64,000 nucleotides of DNA, taken from assembly GCA_037447655.1 (NCBI GenBank), contig JBBHKE010003086.1:40955-104954 (forward strand), read 5' to 3'. This stretch comes from Zygnema cylindricum (lineage: Eukaryota; Streptophyta; Zygnematophyceae; Zygnematales; Zygnemataceae). Positions 10,401 to 21,016 of the stretch are shown in pieces. Position 1 is the stretch's first letter. Every line of letters starts with the position of its first letter. The translations under genes and the position numbers were made by a program. Below the pieces are notes generated by a model that did no database searches, was not told the DNA's origin, and saw only the letters and a program-made list of their open reading frames with translations.

Positions 10401-12681
10401 GGTTATGGGCCCACCGTCTAGGGTGCCCACCTTCAATGGATCTGGGTTCATCTATTGGGAAGCCATGATGATGGGAGCTTTGTGTGAAAAACCGTACTGG
10501 GGTATTGTCAGTCGACAAGTGAAACGTCCACCTTCGGGAACTCCACCACGATTTGGGGGAGTAAGGTTTTCTGCAACAACGGCTGCCTCAGCGGAGGAGG
10601 CAGATAATGGGGACAGTAGTGTGTCCGAAAAGGGGAAAGGGAAGGAGACACCCTTCACACCTATTGCCACAGTATCGGGAGCGGCGACCGTGAAGACCGT
10701 GGAGAACGATACTCAAATGTGGGAGGATGTAAACATGGCTGCCAAGAACTTCATTCTGAGGCACCTCACTCAAGGTTTGGCCACTCCTCATCTTCACGTT
10801 TACAAGGCCGAGGAGTTGTGGGAGAGTTTAGTGGAGATTTATGGAGCTGGAACTATTCAGGAGCTCCAGTTGGCTGAGCAAAAGCTATTGAGTCACACTT
10901 ACAAAGGAGGAAAGATGTTAGATTACTGTAATGATCTTTCTTGTTTATATATGGAAATGGGAAGTGTCGGGTGGACAGGTACAATGAAAATGAAAGTTAA
11001 CACCCTTATCATGAAATTACCAGATGAGTTCGAAAACATAGTGTACCGAGTACAGGGAATGCGTGATAGTTCATGGAAATGGAACACAGTAGTCAGGATG
11101 ATACTTGTGCAGGAAAACACAATGGAGATTAGGAGAGGAGAAAAGAGCATTCAAGCTCTAGCAGCAGGAGGGGACCGATGGGGGAAGGACTCGAAGAAAC
11201 CTTATAGAGGGGAAAGAGATCTGTCTAGGGGACAGAGGCCCCTAAAGGGTCTTTGTCATTATTGCAAAAAGCCGGGACACTTTATTGCAGATTGTGTCAA
11301 GCTATCAGAGCTGAGGCTCCAAGAGAACCGTGGAGGAGGTTCTTCCGGAGGGAAGAAAAAGGCACTTGTGGTTACAAAAGTGTCAGGAGAAACCGAGGAT
11401 GAGTCCTCTGAGGAGGATGGGGAGCTTCTTCTTGACGAGAGTCTGGAGGAGAAGGAGATCCCTCGGAGGCAGAAGTGTGCCCTTGGAGCAATTCGGGAAG
11501 CTCCACAGGAAGGATGGATCATCAACTCAGGTGCATCCATGTATATGTGTCGTGATAAAGAACTCTTCACTAAGCTAAGAAAGATTCCTACTGTAGAGAT
11601 AGAGTATGGGGATGGGAGAGTGGTTACTACAGATCTAGTGGGATCAGTAGATCTGAAAGTCTTAGTGGAGGGTAAGACTTCTATACTTACATTCTCAGAT
11701 GTATTTTACATTCCTCAGCTGAGTAAAAATCTTGTCTCTACGTCTGTATTAGATGACAAAGAGTTTGATACTTTCACCAGAAAGGGAGTCTTTACAGCTA
11801 AGTATGGGAATGAAGTTTACTTCACAGCAGATAAGGGTAGCCAAGGAATGTTTAGGCTTAACCTGAGTAATGAAAAGAAGAATGCTTATTATGTTCGTGT
11901 TCCTAAGGTGATGATTTGGCATAAGCGGTTGGGGCATGTGCATTTTGATAGGTTGAGGGAAATGAAAAAGCTTGGGGTAGTAGATGGCATTCTGTTTGAG
12001 GATAATGAAATGATGGATGATTGTAGTGGTTGTGCTCAAGGTAAGGCTCACAGACTTCCCTTTCCCAAAGCCGCCACATATAGAGGTGAGAAAGTGTTAG
12101 ATTTGGTCCACACAGATATTTGGGGACCTGCAAAAGTACCTTCGGTTGGAGGAAAGAGGTTCATGATGACAATAACTGATGACTGGTCTAGATACTCTAG
12201 AGTCTACTTTCTGAAAACAAAGTCTGAAGCATCAACTTACTTCAAAGAATATAAAGCCTAGAGTGAGAATTTGCATGAAACCCCCATTAAGTGGATAAGG
12301 AGTGATAATGGGGGGGAATATACCTCTAACGAGTTTGAGGAATATCTGAGAGATGAGGGAGTGCAGCACCAGAAAACTGTACCATATAACCCGGAACAAA
12401 ATGGGGTAGCTGAGAGGTTGAATCGAACACTAGGAGATAGTGTGCGTAGTATGTTGGCAGACAAGAAAATAGGAAAGAGATTTTGGGGAGAAGCAATGAA
12501 CTGTGCCAACTGCATTAAGAACAGAGTCCTTACCTCAGCTGTAAAGGGAATGACACCTTATGAGAGATGGGTTGGAAGGAAACCAGATATCTCACACCTT
12601 AAAGTATTTGGTAGCCAAGTTTACAGTCTTGACACGGATAGGAAAAACTGGAAACTAGATGCTAAGGGAAAACCTGGATAA
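10381..12681 (+). pseudogene. Element C Gag, protease and integrase (broken)
   Basis: The frame opens at ATG 10381, inside the LTR, and runs 626 codons to a TAG at 12259; the same frame continues to a TAA at 12679. Domains in order: copia Gag with LIMKLPDEFENIV (about residues 205-220), CCHC knuckle CHYCKKPGHFIADC (about 293-306), and protease with N-S-G-A at 11524-11535, where the family has a catalytic Asp. Integrase follows: HKRLGH and CSGCAQGK zinc motif, then HTDIWG, SDNGGEY and a Glu in QNGVAERLN (the D,D,E residues). The changed protease residue plus internal stops mean no active polyprotein. Neighbouring RT and RNase H are in the same orientation. Confidence 0.9.
10401..10415 (+). other. 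Primer-binding site of element C (half-tRNA type)
   Basis: GGTTATGGGCCCACC starts immediately after the LTR end. It encodes gag codons for V-M-G-P-P, so the primer site and gag are the same bases. Confidence 0.85.
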
Positions 12682-12768
12682 TTTGTGGGATATGATGAGG
12701 ATGTTAAGGGATAAAGAGTCTATGACTTAGCAAAGAAAGATATCATTCTGGTCAAACACTTAGTTGTC

Positions 12769-14731
12769 ATGGATGAAGGGAAGTCATTTGACCCCTTCAA
12801 ATATACAAAGAAGATAAGGATTAGACTTGAATCCGAAAGTGAGGAGAACTCGGTCGTTCCCGAAAAAGACATGAGTGAAACCGTGATTACAGATTCAGGG
12901 GAGATCGAAGATACAGGAGACTCACCGGAAACCTCACATACTCCTATGGACTTCGAGGAGATAGAAGAAGCGGGACAAGATACGGTTTTTATGGACGGGG
13001 GAGCCGATGAGACAATGAGAAGAAATCCAAGACTTCCATCCATTCCAGCTTCGGAGTTCGAGGGAGGAAGGAGGAGCAGCAAAAGGATACAGGAAAAACA
13101 AGCTGCCCATAAGGTAACTAAGCTATCTCACCCAGATGAGCCTCAATCTTACTTAGAGGCAGTGAATAGTCCAGAGAAAGAAAGATGGATTAGAGCCATA
13201 AATGATGAGATGGCTTCTATCATGGAAGCAAATACTTGGGAACTAGCGGATTGCCCTCCAAACAGAAAACCTATTGGATGTTAATGAGTATTTAAACTAA
13301 AACTGAACCCAGATAATACAATTGAGAGGTATAAGGCTCGATTGGTAGCGAAGGGGTTCACCCAAAAAGAAAGGATTGACTATGAGGAGACCTTTGCTCC
13401 AGTTGTTCGGTTCCCATCGGTAAGGATTCTCCTCAGTCACGCCGCAGCGGAAGACACGGAAATACACCAGATGGACATTAAGACTGCTTTTCTTAATGGT
13501 GAGTTAGAGGAAGAAATTTTTATGAGGCAACCCGAGGGGTTTGTGGAAGAAGGAGAAGAGAGCAAAGTCTGCAGGCTCATAAAGTCCTTATATGGACTAA
13601 AACAGGCTCCCCGACAGTGGAATAAGAAAACTAGATGAGTTTCTCACCGATGTGGGATACATCCGGATCAGCTCTGACCATTCTATCTATATGTTTGAAG
13701 ATGTGAATGGTGTCATTTTTATTGCAATTTATGTGGATGATCTGCTTTTGTTAAGTAAGTCTTTGGAGAATATCAATAGGCTAAAGAAAGATCTTAGGGG
13801 CAGATTTGATATGAAGGATTTAGGGGAGGCAAAATATATTCTAGGGACCCAAATGGAGAGAGATAGGGGGAAGAAGATTATCAGGCTTACTAAAAAAGAA
13901 GCAATAGGTAATATGCTTGAGAAATTCCAGATGGAAAATACTAACAGTTGTACCACTCCCATGGACTTGAAAAAAGTAAGTGATGGGAGTGTAGAAGAAG
14001 GAGTGATGATCTTAGACGATCAGATGAGTCCAGAAGAGAGAGAGTTCATGAAGTCTATCCCTTATAGACAGGTTGTAGGAAGCTTAATCTATTTTATGAA
14101 CTGTACCACGCCGGACATAGCGGCAGCAATTGGAGTACTCAGTAGGAGTCTTAATGATCATAGGAAGAGAGACTGGGAGGCAGCCAAGAGAGTCATGAGA
14201 TAAATGGTTGGAACCAGAGAATTATGGTTGCATTTGGGAGGGGAGCACACTGATATCACCACTTGGAGTGACGCCAGTTATGGGGATGCACCTATGAGAA
14301 GATGCACTTCTGGATATGTTTTGTATGTGGGGGAAGGTGCTTGCTGTTGGAGCAGTAAGCAACAAAAGGTGGTTGCTCAGTCTACTATGGAGGCTGAGTA
14401 TATGGCGTCTTGTTCTGCTGTAAAAGAACTAATGTGGGTGAAATCATTGTTACAAGAACTGGGATTTATGAAGGAGGGAGTGCATGAAATCTTTTGCGAT
14501 AACCAAGCTGCAATTGCAATTGCAGCCAATCCAAAACACCATTTCAAAGCAAAACATATGGACATAAGATTAAGCTTCGTAAGAGAAAAAGTTGAAAATA
14601 AAATTTTAAATCTTGTGTATAGACCCGATGAAGAAATGGTGGCTGACATGATGACCAAACCTGTGCCCTCTCCTAAACTAAAATATTGTCGGGAAAAATG
14701 CGGGTTGAAAGAAAAATTAAAATTAGACTAG
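12769..14731 (+). pseudogene. Element C reverse transcriptase and RNase H (broken)
   Basis: An acidic linker is followed by the copia RT: ARLVAKGFTQKE, MDIKTAFLNGELEE, LYGLKQAPRQWN, then YVDD at 13730-13741, the polymerase active site. RNase H follows, with TTWSDASYGDAPMRRCTSG, QSTMEAEYMA and HMDIRLSFVRE, ending at 14731 next to the polypurine tract. Breaks: two adjacent stops at about 13282-13287, a one-base frameshift near 13630 and a TAA at about 14201. RT copies element RNA into DNA; RNase H removes the template. The polypeptide is continuous in homology but not in frame. Confidence 0.9.
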
Positions 14732-14744
14732 AAAATAAGGGGAG
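14731..14744 (+). other. Polypurine tract of element C
   Basis: GAAAATAAGGGGAG sits directly before the 3' LTR, as expected for the plus-strand primer. Confidence 0.85.
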
Positions 14745-15791
14745 TGTTGAAATTTATAGATTTCTAGAGTATTTTCTAAGTTTAAATGTGTTTTTATAAA
14801 AGGAAAAGAAAAGGACGGACAGCCTGCCTCCACCTCCGCTCTCTAGCCCCCATACTTGTTGTAGTCAATGAAGGAAAGAGAGAGAGGTTGATCCATGGCT
14901 GCCTTAGTTCAACAGACAGCTATTTTTAGTAGGTTACTAAAAATATACTTGACGGACCAGAGATTTGATCCCGGTACCTGCGGTTCGTCAAGTTGACCAG
15001 TAGCAGTCAGCTTTATCCTAATAGACTACGAACAATGCTAAGTGCTATGGTATGTGATAGATATATATTTAGTTCAAGTGGATAAAATTCATTTAACTAG
15101 AACTGTTTACGCCGTACATAGATTCAGTTATATAAAGTACGTCGTACGACGCTAAATCAAAACGGATACCACGCATTTTATTTCTACATCGGAACAAATG
15201 TCGCGCAAGTATTTATTACGGCCAAGATTGCGTTTCGCATAAAATCCAACGGCGCACATCATCGCCGAAATCCCGGAGTGGTCACTTTGGCATTTAGTGA
15301 CGTGGCATGACCCGGCGCCACGTGGAAAGACATCATTCGGTCGCGGGAATTCCGAGGAACGTACGGACGAGTGGAAAGTGGACACGCGTCCACTTAATGG
15401 CCTTGTCGTACAGAGGCCGTAAAGAAAGTACATCGGCAGTAGTACTTTCTAGTACTATACAGTTTTGTGATTGGTTCGTACAGGCAGTAGATAGGAGCTG
15501 TGAGAGGGAATTAGGAAAAACTAGGACTTAGGAAAATTTAGGTAGATAGTCCTCTCTCTCTGAGAGTTTGTATAAATTGGCATCTTTGCCACCATATAAC
15601 TTATCGGTTGGTTGGCCGTTTTCAGTGATTCTTTTTGCTACGGACTTAGGGGAGTCCAGGCTCCACAGGGGTGCAGTCAAATTGTCAGTTTGCCTTCTTG
15701 GGCAGAAGTGGTCGTGGCTTAAACTGGGTTAGCTAAATATTATCTAGAGGCTACCTGTATTCTGTAGTCCAATAGAGGACACAGAATTGCA
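14745..15791 (+). repeat. 3' LTR of element C
   Basis: 1047 bp, TG...CA, uninterrupted. It holds the triple inverted repeat near 14920-15010, a TATAAAT at 15571-15577 and a CACGTGG motif near 15320. It is followed by AACTC, the probable target-site copy of GACTC. Confidence 0.92.
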
Positions 15792-16675
15792 AACTCCCTT
15801 GAGTGTGCAGCAAAAAGAATCACTGAAAATGGTCAAGTAAATTGATAGTTATGAATGGTCAAAGATGACCTTTTGTACATGAGCTCTCTCGGAGAGAGGC
15901 TGCTACCTACTAAATTTTCTAAGTCCTATCTCTCACTAAAACTCTAACTACTGATGTACGGCACCAATCAAATTACTGTTGCGTACAGAAAAGTACATGT
16001 GCCGATGTATTTTCTGTATGACCATCGTACGGCATGGCCAAAATGTCGACACGTGTCATATCGGGATTTGTTCCCGTAATCTCCTGAGTTGCAGCAATCC
16101 AACATTGTCGCGCCACGTGTCACATGATGTGGCGATGACAGTAAAATGCCAAAAGTACATATTCCATGATCGCGGCGCCTATCGTGGCTGTTCGATCAAA
16201 ACCGGATACAACTATAGCTGTTTAAAATATACGCGCGGTATTTAATTCGTGTTCGAAACAAATGCGAGGTATCCGTTTCATATAGTATATTAAATCGTAC
16301 AAAAACTGTATCTATGCATTACGTATCTATATCCCGTTAAATGAACTAGTCTACGTGTAACAAAATAAATATTTATCAAACCTAATATATCTTACCATTA
16401 ATCCTAGACTTAAAGGTTAAGGCTACCGGCTAATTTGACGGACGGCAGGTACCCGGATCAAATCCCGGGTCCGTCAAATATTTTAGGTAACTCTATCAAG
16501 ATTTGCCTTCTTGTCCTCTTTGGACAGCCTAGGCAGCCATGGATCTAACTCCTCCTCAAGTCTTCAATGACTACGACAAGTGTGGGGACTTGAGTGAAGA
16601 GTTAGAGGCAAGCTGTCTCCTCTTTTGGCTCTTATTTTACAATTTGTACACCTATAAAATACTTAAATTTCAACA
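15792..16675 (-). repeat. Solo LTR F, second part
   Basis: Continues F after element C; the sequence around GTGTGCAGCAAAAAGAATCACTG aligns with the matching part of the A and B LTRs. Ends TTTCAACA at 16675 and is followed by CAATC (16676-16680), matching 4643-4647. No internal region of its own remains, so it is a solo LTR left by LTR-LTR recombination. Confidence 0.88.
16434..16478 (-). other. Conserved hairpin with B-box-like loop in LTR F
   Basis: TTTGACGGAC pairs with GTCCGTCAAA. An inner CCCGG/CCGGG stem encloses GGATCAAATCC, close to the RNA polymerase III B box. Equivalent hairpins exist in B (21972-22014) and D (32421-32457), where the stem bases differ but still pair. Confidence 0.7.
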
Positions 16676-16680
16676 CAATC

Positions 16681-17840
16681 TGATGCCCATGTCGGTCCTA
16701 AACCAACTCTTACACAAACCACAAGACATACCCACAGATTACTCTACAACAGATTCTAGGGCCAGGGCGGATGGCCACTCCAGTTACCAAGGCTGATCGT
16801 CCTCCGTTCTTCCGCTGCAACAAACCAAGGGAACCACGGAAAGCCCTACCAACATTGGTTTCCTTCCCCAACAGCCATGCGTATCGGAAAGGAGCAGCAG
16901 GAATGATATTCGACAGCAAAATTGGATTTTGGACAACACCAGCAGTGGAAGAAAGAGAACAATCAATGGGATTCCAACCTGCCACCACGGCAGCACTAGG
17001 TATTTCAGACCTCAATATGTGCAGCCTACTTAGACAAAGCATGGATTTCAATGCAATCACTTGGGTGATAAAACATTCTCTTGCCTTTTCCACCCTACAA
17101 TCTCTGCAGTCCAGGGCTAGCTACCTTCAAGCTCCACAGTTGTTAGCAGTGCAGGCCAACTTGCAGCTTGAGGGGGGGAGGGAGGCAAAAAGACAAATTT
17201 TATCATCAAAATTTTCCAATCCCAACATTGCACCCAAATCAAGGGATTCCTTAGTGGGGGGGAGCGGAGGCTCGGGAGGAGACAGCTTAGCGGAAGTTGT
17301 TAGCAGCAATATTCTGTCGGTGGAGGGGAAGTAGACCCATAGGTAGGGTTGGAATTTGATATCTCCCTCTGGGGTAGATCCCCAGAGGCTTGGGCAGCGG
17401 TGGAACTCGGGAAGATGGATTGGACCTTATGGGAGCATTTAGACCCTCAGCAAAAGGCCTAGCTCTCCATCCTGTTAGAGAAGAACAAACACGTGTTCTC
17501 TAGTCTGACACCGACATTGACATCTATAAAGGAACCCTCTTTCGGATCGATTTAATAGACGAGACAACTACTGTTTGGCAGAAGCAGTACCCCCTCAGCT
17601 TGAAGGAAAAGGAATTCATCACGGCAAAGGTACAAACCCTGATGGAAGCAAAATTGGTGCAAGAAATTATTGGACACCATGGGTTTGCGTCCCCAACCGT
17701 TTTCCCACCCAAGAAGTACTCGTCTGGGAAAACGGTAGACTTTCAGATGTGTGGAGACTACCGCATACTTAACACGACAATCGTACCTGACCGAGGCCTT
17801 ACCTGTTCTGGTGACTTCGGGAGGGATTCGTCTCCTCTTT
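16681..17840 (+). pseudogene. G element spacer and start of gypsy-type reverse transcriptase
   Basis: The frame 16771-17334 includes MGFQPATTAALGISDLN and MDFNAITWVI, which I take as the region before RT. From 17541 the frame reads FRIDLIDETT, then YPLSLKEKEFITAKVQTLME, and ends in FQMCGDYRILN. That order (R/Y-L-S-x-x-E linker followed by C-x-D-Y-R-x-L-N) is the first RT blocks of Ty3/gypsy elements. The active-site block is missing because element B inserted at 17840. Stops at 17332 and near 17460 break the frame. Confidence 0.75.
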
Positions 17841-19048
17841 GAAACTCTGAGACCTCCATTGGCCCTCAAAATATGCAGATCCAAAAGAAGCTAATCTAGA
17901 TAGTGCTGACTCCAAGTTAATATAAACCCAAATGACTGACCCTTTGACAGTCACAATCCAAATATAGATTCACCCCTGTGAAATAACACTTTTTGTGTGC
18001 TCAGTTCCACCACAGAATGCAAAGTTAGAATATGAGATTTGGACACATTCACCTACTTTGAATTTCCCTTATAAATGCAGCCACCCTGGCAGACAAAAAC
18101 TCTGACCGACTACACCCCTGTGTAGCCTGGACTCCCCTGAGTCCGCAGCAAAAAGAATCACTGAAAATGGTCAAGTAAATTGATAGATATGGCTGGCCAA
18201 AGTTTGCCATTTATACAGAGTGCTCTCTGGGAGAGGCAGCTGCCTACCCAAAATTTTCTAAGTCTTATTCCCTCTCTAAAACTCTATCTACTGAAGTACG
18301 GCACCAATCAAATTACTGTATCGTATAGAAAAGTACAGGTGTCGGTGTACTTTCTGTACGGCCATTGTACGACATGGCCAAAATGTCGACACGTGTCAAA
18401 TCAGGATTAGTTCCTGTAATCTCTGGAATTCCCATAATCCAATGTTATTACGCCACGTGTTATCTGACGTGGCAAAGACCGTAAAACGCCAAAAGTACAT
18501 TTTCGTGATCGCGGCGCCTATCGCGGTCGTCTGATCAAAACCGGCTATAATCCTAGCCGCTGAAATTCGACGCGCGGTATTCGTTTCGCTATCGAAACAA
18601 ATGCGCGGTATTTGTTTCGCTATCGAAACAAATGCGCGGTATCCGTTCTGTCCACATACCGTACTTCGTACTAAATCAAACTGTATCTATGTACAAAGTA
18701 TCTAGAAGCCGTTAAACGGATTTATCTACATATAAAGATTTATATATTTATCAAACCCTATATATCGTATTATCATTCCTAGACTTAACGGCTAGAGCTA
18801 ACGGCTAATGCGGATTGACGGACGGCAGGTACCAGGATCAATTCCTGGGTCAGCAACTAACTTTTGGTAAGTCTACCTAATTCACCCCCTGTCTTCTCTA
18901 GAGAGCCTAGGCAGCCATGGCTCTAGCTCCCTATCCAGCCTTCAGTGACTACAACAAGTGTGGGGGCTTGGATAGGGGAGTTAGAGGCAGACCGCCTCAG
19001 CTCTTTTTCTATCTTAATACATACCTAGAAAATACTCAAATATCAACA
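17840..19048 (-). repeat. 3' LTR of element B
   Basis: 1209 bp. Contains a doubled segment with the palindrome GTTTCGCTATCGAAAC at about 18581-18628 and paired CACGTGT / GACGTGGC motifs near 18390-18475. The hairpin near 18815-18856 has lost part of its right arm compared with the other LTR. Confidence 0.92.
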
Positions 19049-19064
19049 CTCCCCTTATTTTCTA
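19049..19064 (-). other. Polypurine tract of element B
   Basis: CTCCCCTTATTTTCTA on the + strand directly follows the LTR; its complement is purine-rich. Confidence 0.85.
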
Positions 19065-19076
19065 GTCTATTTTCTT

Positions 19077-20039
19077 TCAACTTCCACAAACAAGTAAACA
19101 AACACCCCCTCCCTTTTTTTTTCTTTTTTTTTTCCTTTTTCCTTTTCCTTTCATAAAACTTAAGTATTTAACACAGTGCATTAAATGAACTGAAATAATA
19201 ATTGCATCACACATTTTATTTAACATCCCACTTTTCATAAATCCGAGCAAAGATGTTATCCACCTCATCACACACAAACCGATTTCCCTCTTGCGATCCA
19301 AACAGCCAGCCCCATCTCCAATCTGCAACATACACCCAGATGCTAACCCTTTTACAGGCACATCTTCACAAGTGACGTCACACCAAGTAGTGATGTCAAA
19401 TCCATCCACCCCCAAATATTCCCAAAAAACACTAGTCCCCACTAAGTTCCTCATAAGATCTACATCTTTCGTACTCATATTTTTATCCATGATAATTACC
19501 CCATTTTCTGAACTTCCCTCACTCTCTCCCATGGAATTCTTTCCACTATTACTTTCTAATTTAATTCCCAATAAATATTTCTTCTCTCCCCTATCCTTTG
19601 AAACCTCTTCGAGTTTCACTTCTCCCCTTTCCTCGGAATCCGTTGAAGTCTCCCTTTCCGACCAGTTTTCTGGTTCCCTATTATCTATAAAATTATCCTG
19701 ATTAATTTTATCTTTCCCGTTTTCACTTATGGATCCTAGAACTGACTTTCTCATTTCTAAGTCATACACTCTACACTCCTCGACATCCTCAAGTACCTCC
19801 TCTCTCTTTACTTCCCTTATACCTCCAAAAGCACACTGTTGCCTTCGTGCAATTACTGTGTGCTTTTCTTTCTTCCCCATACTACTAATCCGGAGAAGCT
19901 CTAAAATATCTTCATCCTCTTTCTCCTCTTCCCCTTCTTCCTCCTCATCCACATTCCAACTTCTAAGTTTTTCCAAACAAGGGCATTCCTCCATATAATG
20001 ACCCGGTTCCCTACAAAAGAAGCAAGCCCCCTTTTTCAA
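19077..20039 (-). CDS. Element B: Gag C-terminal part fused to RT/RNase H relic
   Basis: A 320-residue frame starts at the knuckle CFFCREPGHYMEEC and runs without a stop through an acidic segment, KYLLGIKLES (RT-like), then YLGVDGFDITTWCDV and GLASGCMLQIGDGAGC (RNase H-like), ending in a Lys-rich tail. The catalytic residues of both enzymes are missing. Compared with A, B reads through the point where A has a stop. It is out of frame with the gag start because of the frameshift near 20062. Whether it is translated is unknown. Confidence 0.75.
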   Translation of the reverse strand: MKKGACFFCREPGHYMEECPCLEKLRSWNVDEEEEGEEEKEDEDILELLRISSMGKKEKHTVIARRQQCAFGGIREVKREEVLEDVEECRVYDLEMRKSVLGSISENGKDKINQDNFIDNREPENWSERETSTDSEERGEVKLEEVSKDRGEKKYLLGIKLESNSGKNSMGESEGSSENGVIIMDKNMSTKDVDLMRNLVGTSVFWEYLGVDGFDITTWCDVTCEDVPVKGLASGCMLQIGDGAGCLDRKREIGLCVMRWITSLLGFMKSGMLNKMCDAIIISVHLMHCVKYLSFMKGKGKRKKKRKKKGGGVCLLVCGS

Positions 20040-21016
20040 AGCTCCCCTTTCTTTTCCTCTCCTCTCTTTCCACCAAAGTTCCGATAAGGTTTACCTTTGT
20101 CTTTCTTTCTCTCATCACGCTTCCGCTCGTCACCACGGTACCTCTCATCACGCTTCCGCTCGTCACCGCCGTTCCTCTCATCACGCTTCCGCCAATCACC
20201 ACCAGCTGAAAATGCATTGACCCTGTCCTTTCCCCTACGAAGCTCCAAAGTGCTTTCCTTCACAAGAATTATCCCCATGGTAAAGCTCCAAGTCCATGAG
20301 GAGCCATCCATTGCCTGCATACAACAAATGATGTTTTCGTACTCATCTGGGAGTTTCATAAGTAGTGTATTAATCTTACTCTCCTCAGATTCTACATATC
20401 CCGCACTAGTAAGCTCAACGTATAACGCAGCAATATCATTGCAAAACTCTATCATGCTACCGCCTTTATAAACGTAGGCATCTATTTTATGTTTTACTAA
20501 TTGCTGCCTCTGAATAGTCTCACTCTTATAAATCTGAATTAATGCTTCCCATATCTTTGAAGCTTTGGTTAGACTTAAAAGAGTGATAGCTATCGACTTA
20601 GACACATATCTAAGTATGAGATGTTTTGCTATAGTGTTTTTGTATTCCCATATTTTTGTGTCATTTTCTTCAGTTTTAATCCCTACATGTGGTACCATAG
20701 CTGAGAGCCTAGCTCCCCTCACCATAGGTGTCCCTTTTTCCTTCTCCCCTATTTCCCTATCCACGGAAAGATTTTTCCCTTCACCTTCCGTTGCATCTGA
20801 GCTCTCGTTGATATTCTGGGCCGCCTCAGATGAATCTCCATAGTAAGCTCCTCCAAAGCCAGGTGGCGGACATCTCACTTGTCCCGAAACAATTCCCCAT
20901 AAGTGTTTCTCAAAAAGCAATCCCGCCATTGTAAACTCCCAATAGGTGAAGTCTGTTCCATCGAACATAGGCACCCTAGATGGTGGGCCCATAACCTGAA
21001 ACTCTGTGACCTCCAT
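20036..21016 (-). pseudogene. Element B Gag N-terminal part, frameshifted
   Basis: 326 residues from the ATG at 21016, which lies in the LTR. Same order as A: QVMGPPSRVPMFDG, TYWEFTMAGLLFEK, LLMKLPDEYENII, then a run of DERKRDER repeats longer than in A. A one-base deletion in a C-tract near 20062 (CTCTCC versus CTCTCCC in A) shifts the frame just before the zinc knuckle. Confidence 0.85.
20982..20996 (-). other. Primer-binding site of element B (half-tRNA type)
   Basis: GGTTATGGGCCCACC on the element strand, directly inside the 5' LTR boundary. Confidence 0.85.

Larger units (their letters stand above)
4942..15791 (+). mobile_element. Copia element C, full length, interrupted by element A
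   Basis: LTRs start TGTTGAAATT and end in TTGCA. The 5' LTR is 4942-5359 plus 9478-10400 and the 3' LTR is 14745-15791. With element A, its target-site copy and a 295-bp duplication removed, the 5' LTR is about 1046 bp against 1047 bp for the 3' LTR. A half-tRNA-type primer site (10401-10415) and a polypurine tract (14731-14744) sit where expected. Flanks are GACTC and AACTC, a 5-bp duplication with one change. The domain order gag, PR, INT, RT, RNase H is that of Ty1/copia (Pseudoviridae). Several stops, one frameshift and a changed protease residue make it non-autonomous now. Confidence 0.93.

Noticed and set aside
16380-16480. Functional tRNA gene in LTR F
   Set aside because: Only a T-arm-like half with a B-box-like word is present; no anticodon arm or convincing D-arm. 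Reported instead as a hairpin.
18180-18410. 76-codon frame repeated at 21337-21567
   Set aside because: It lies inside the B LTRs and has no domain.
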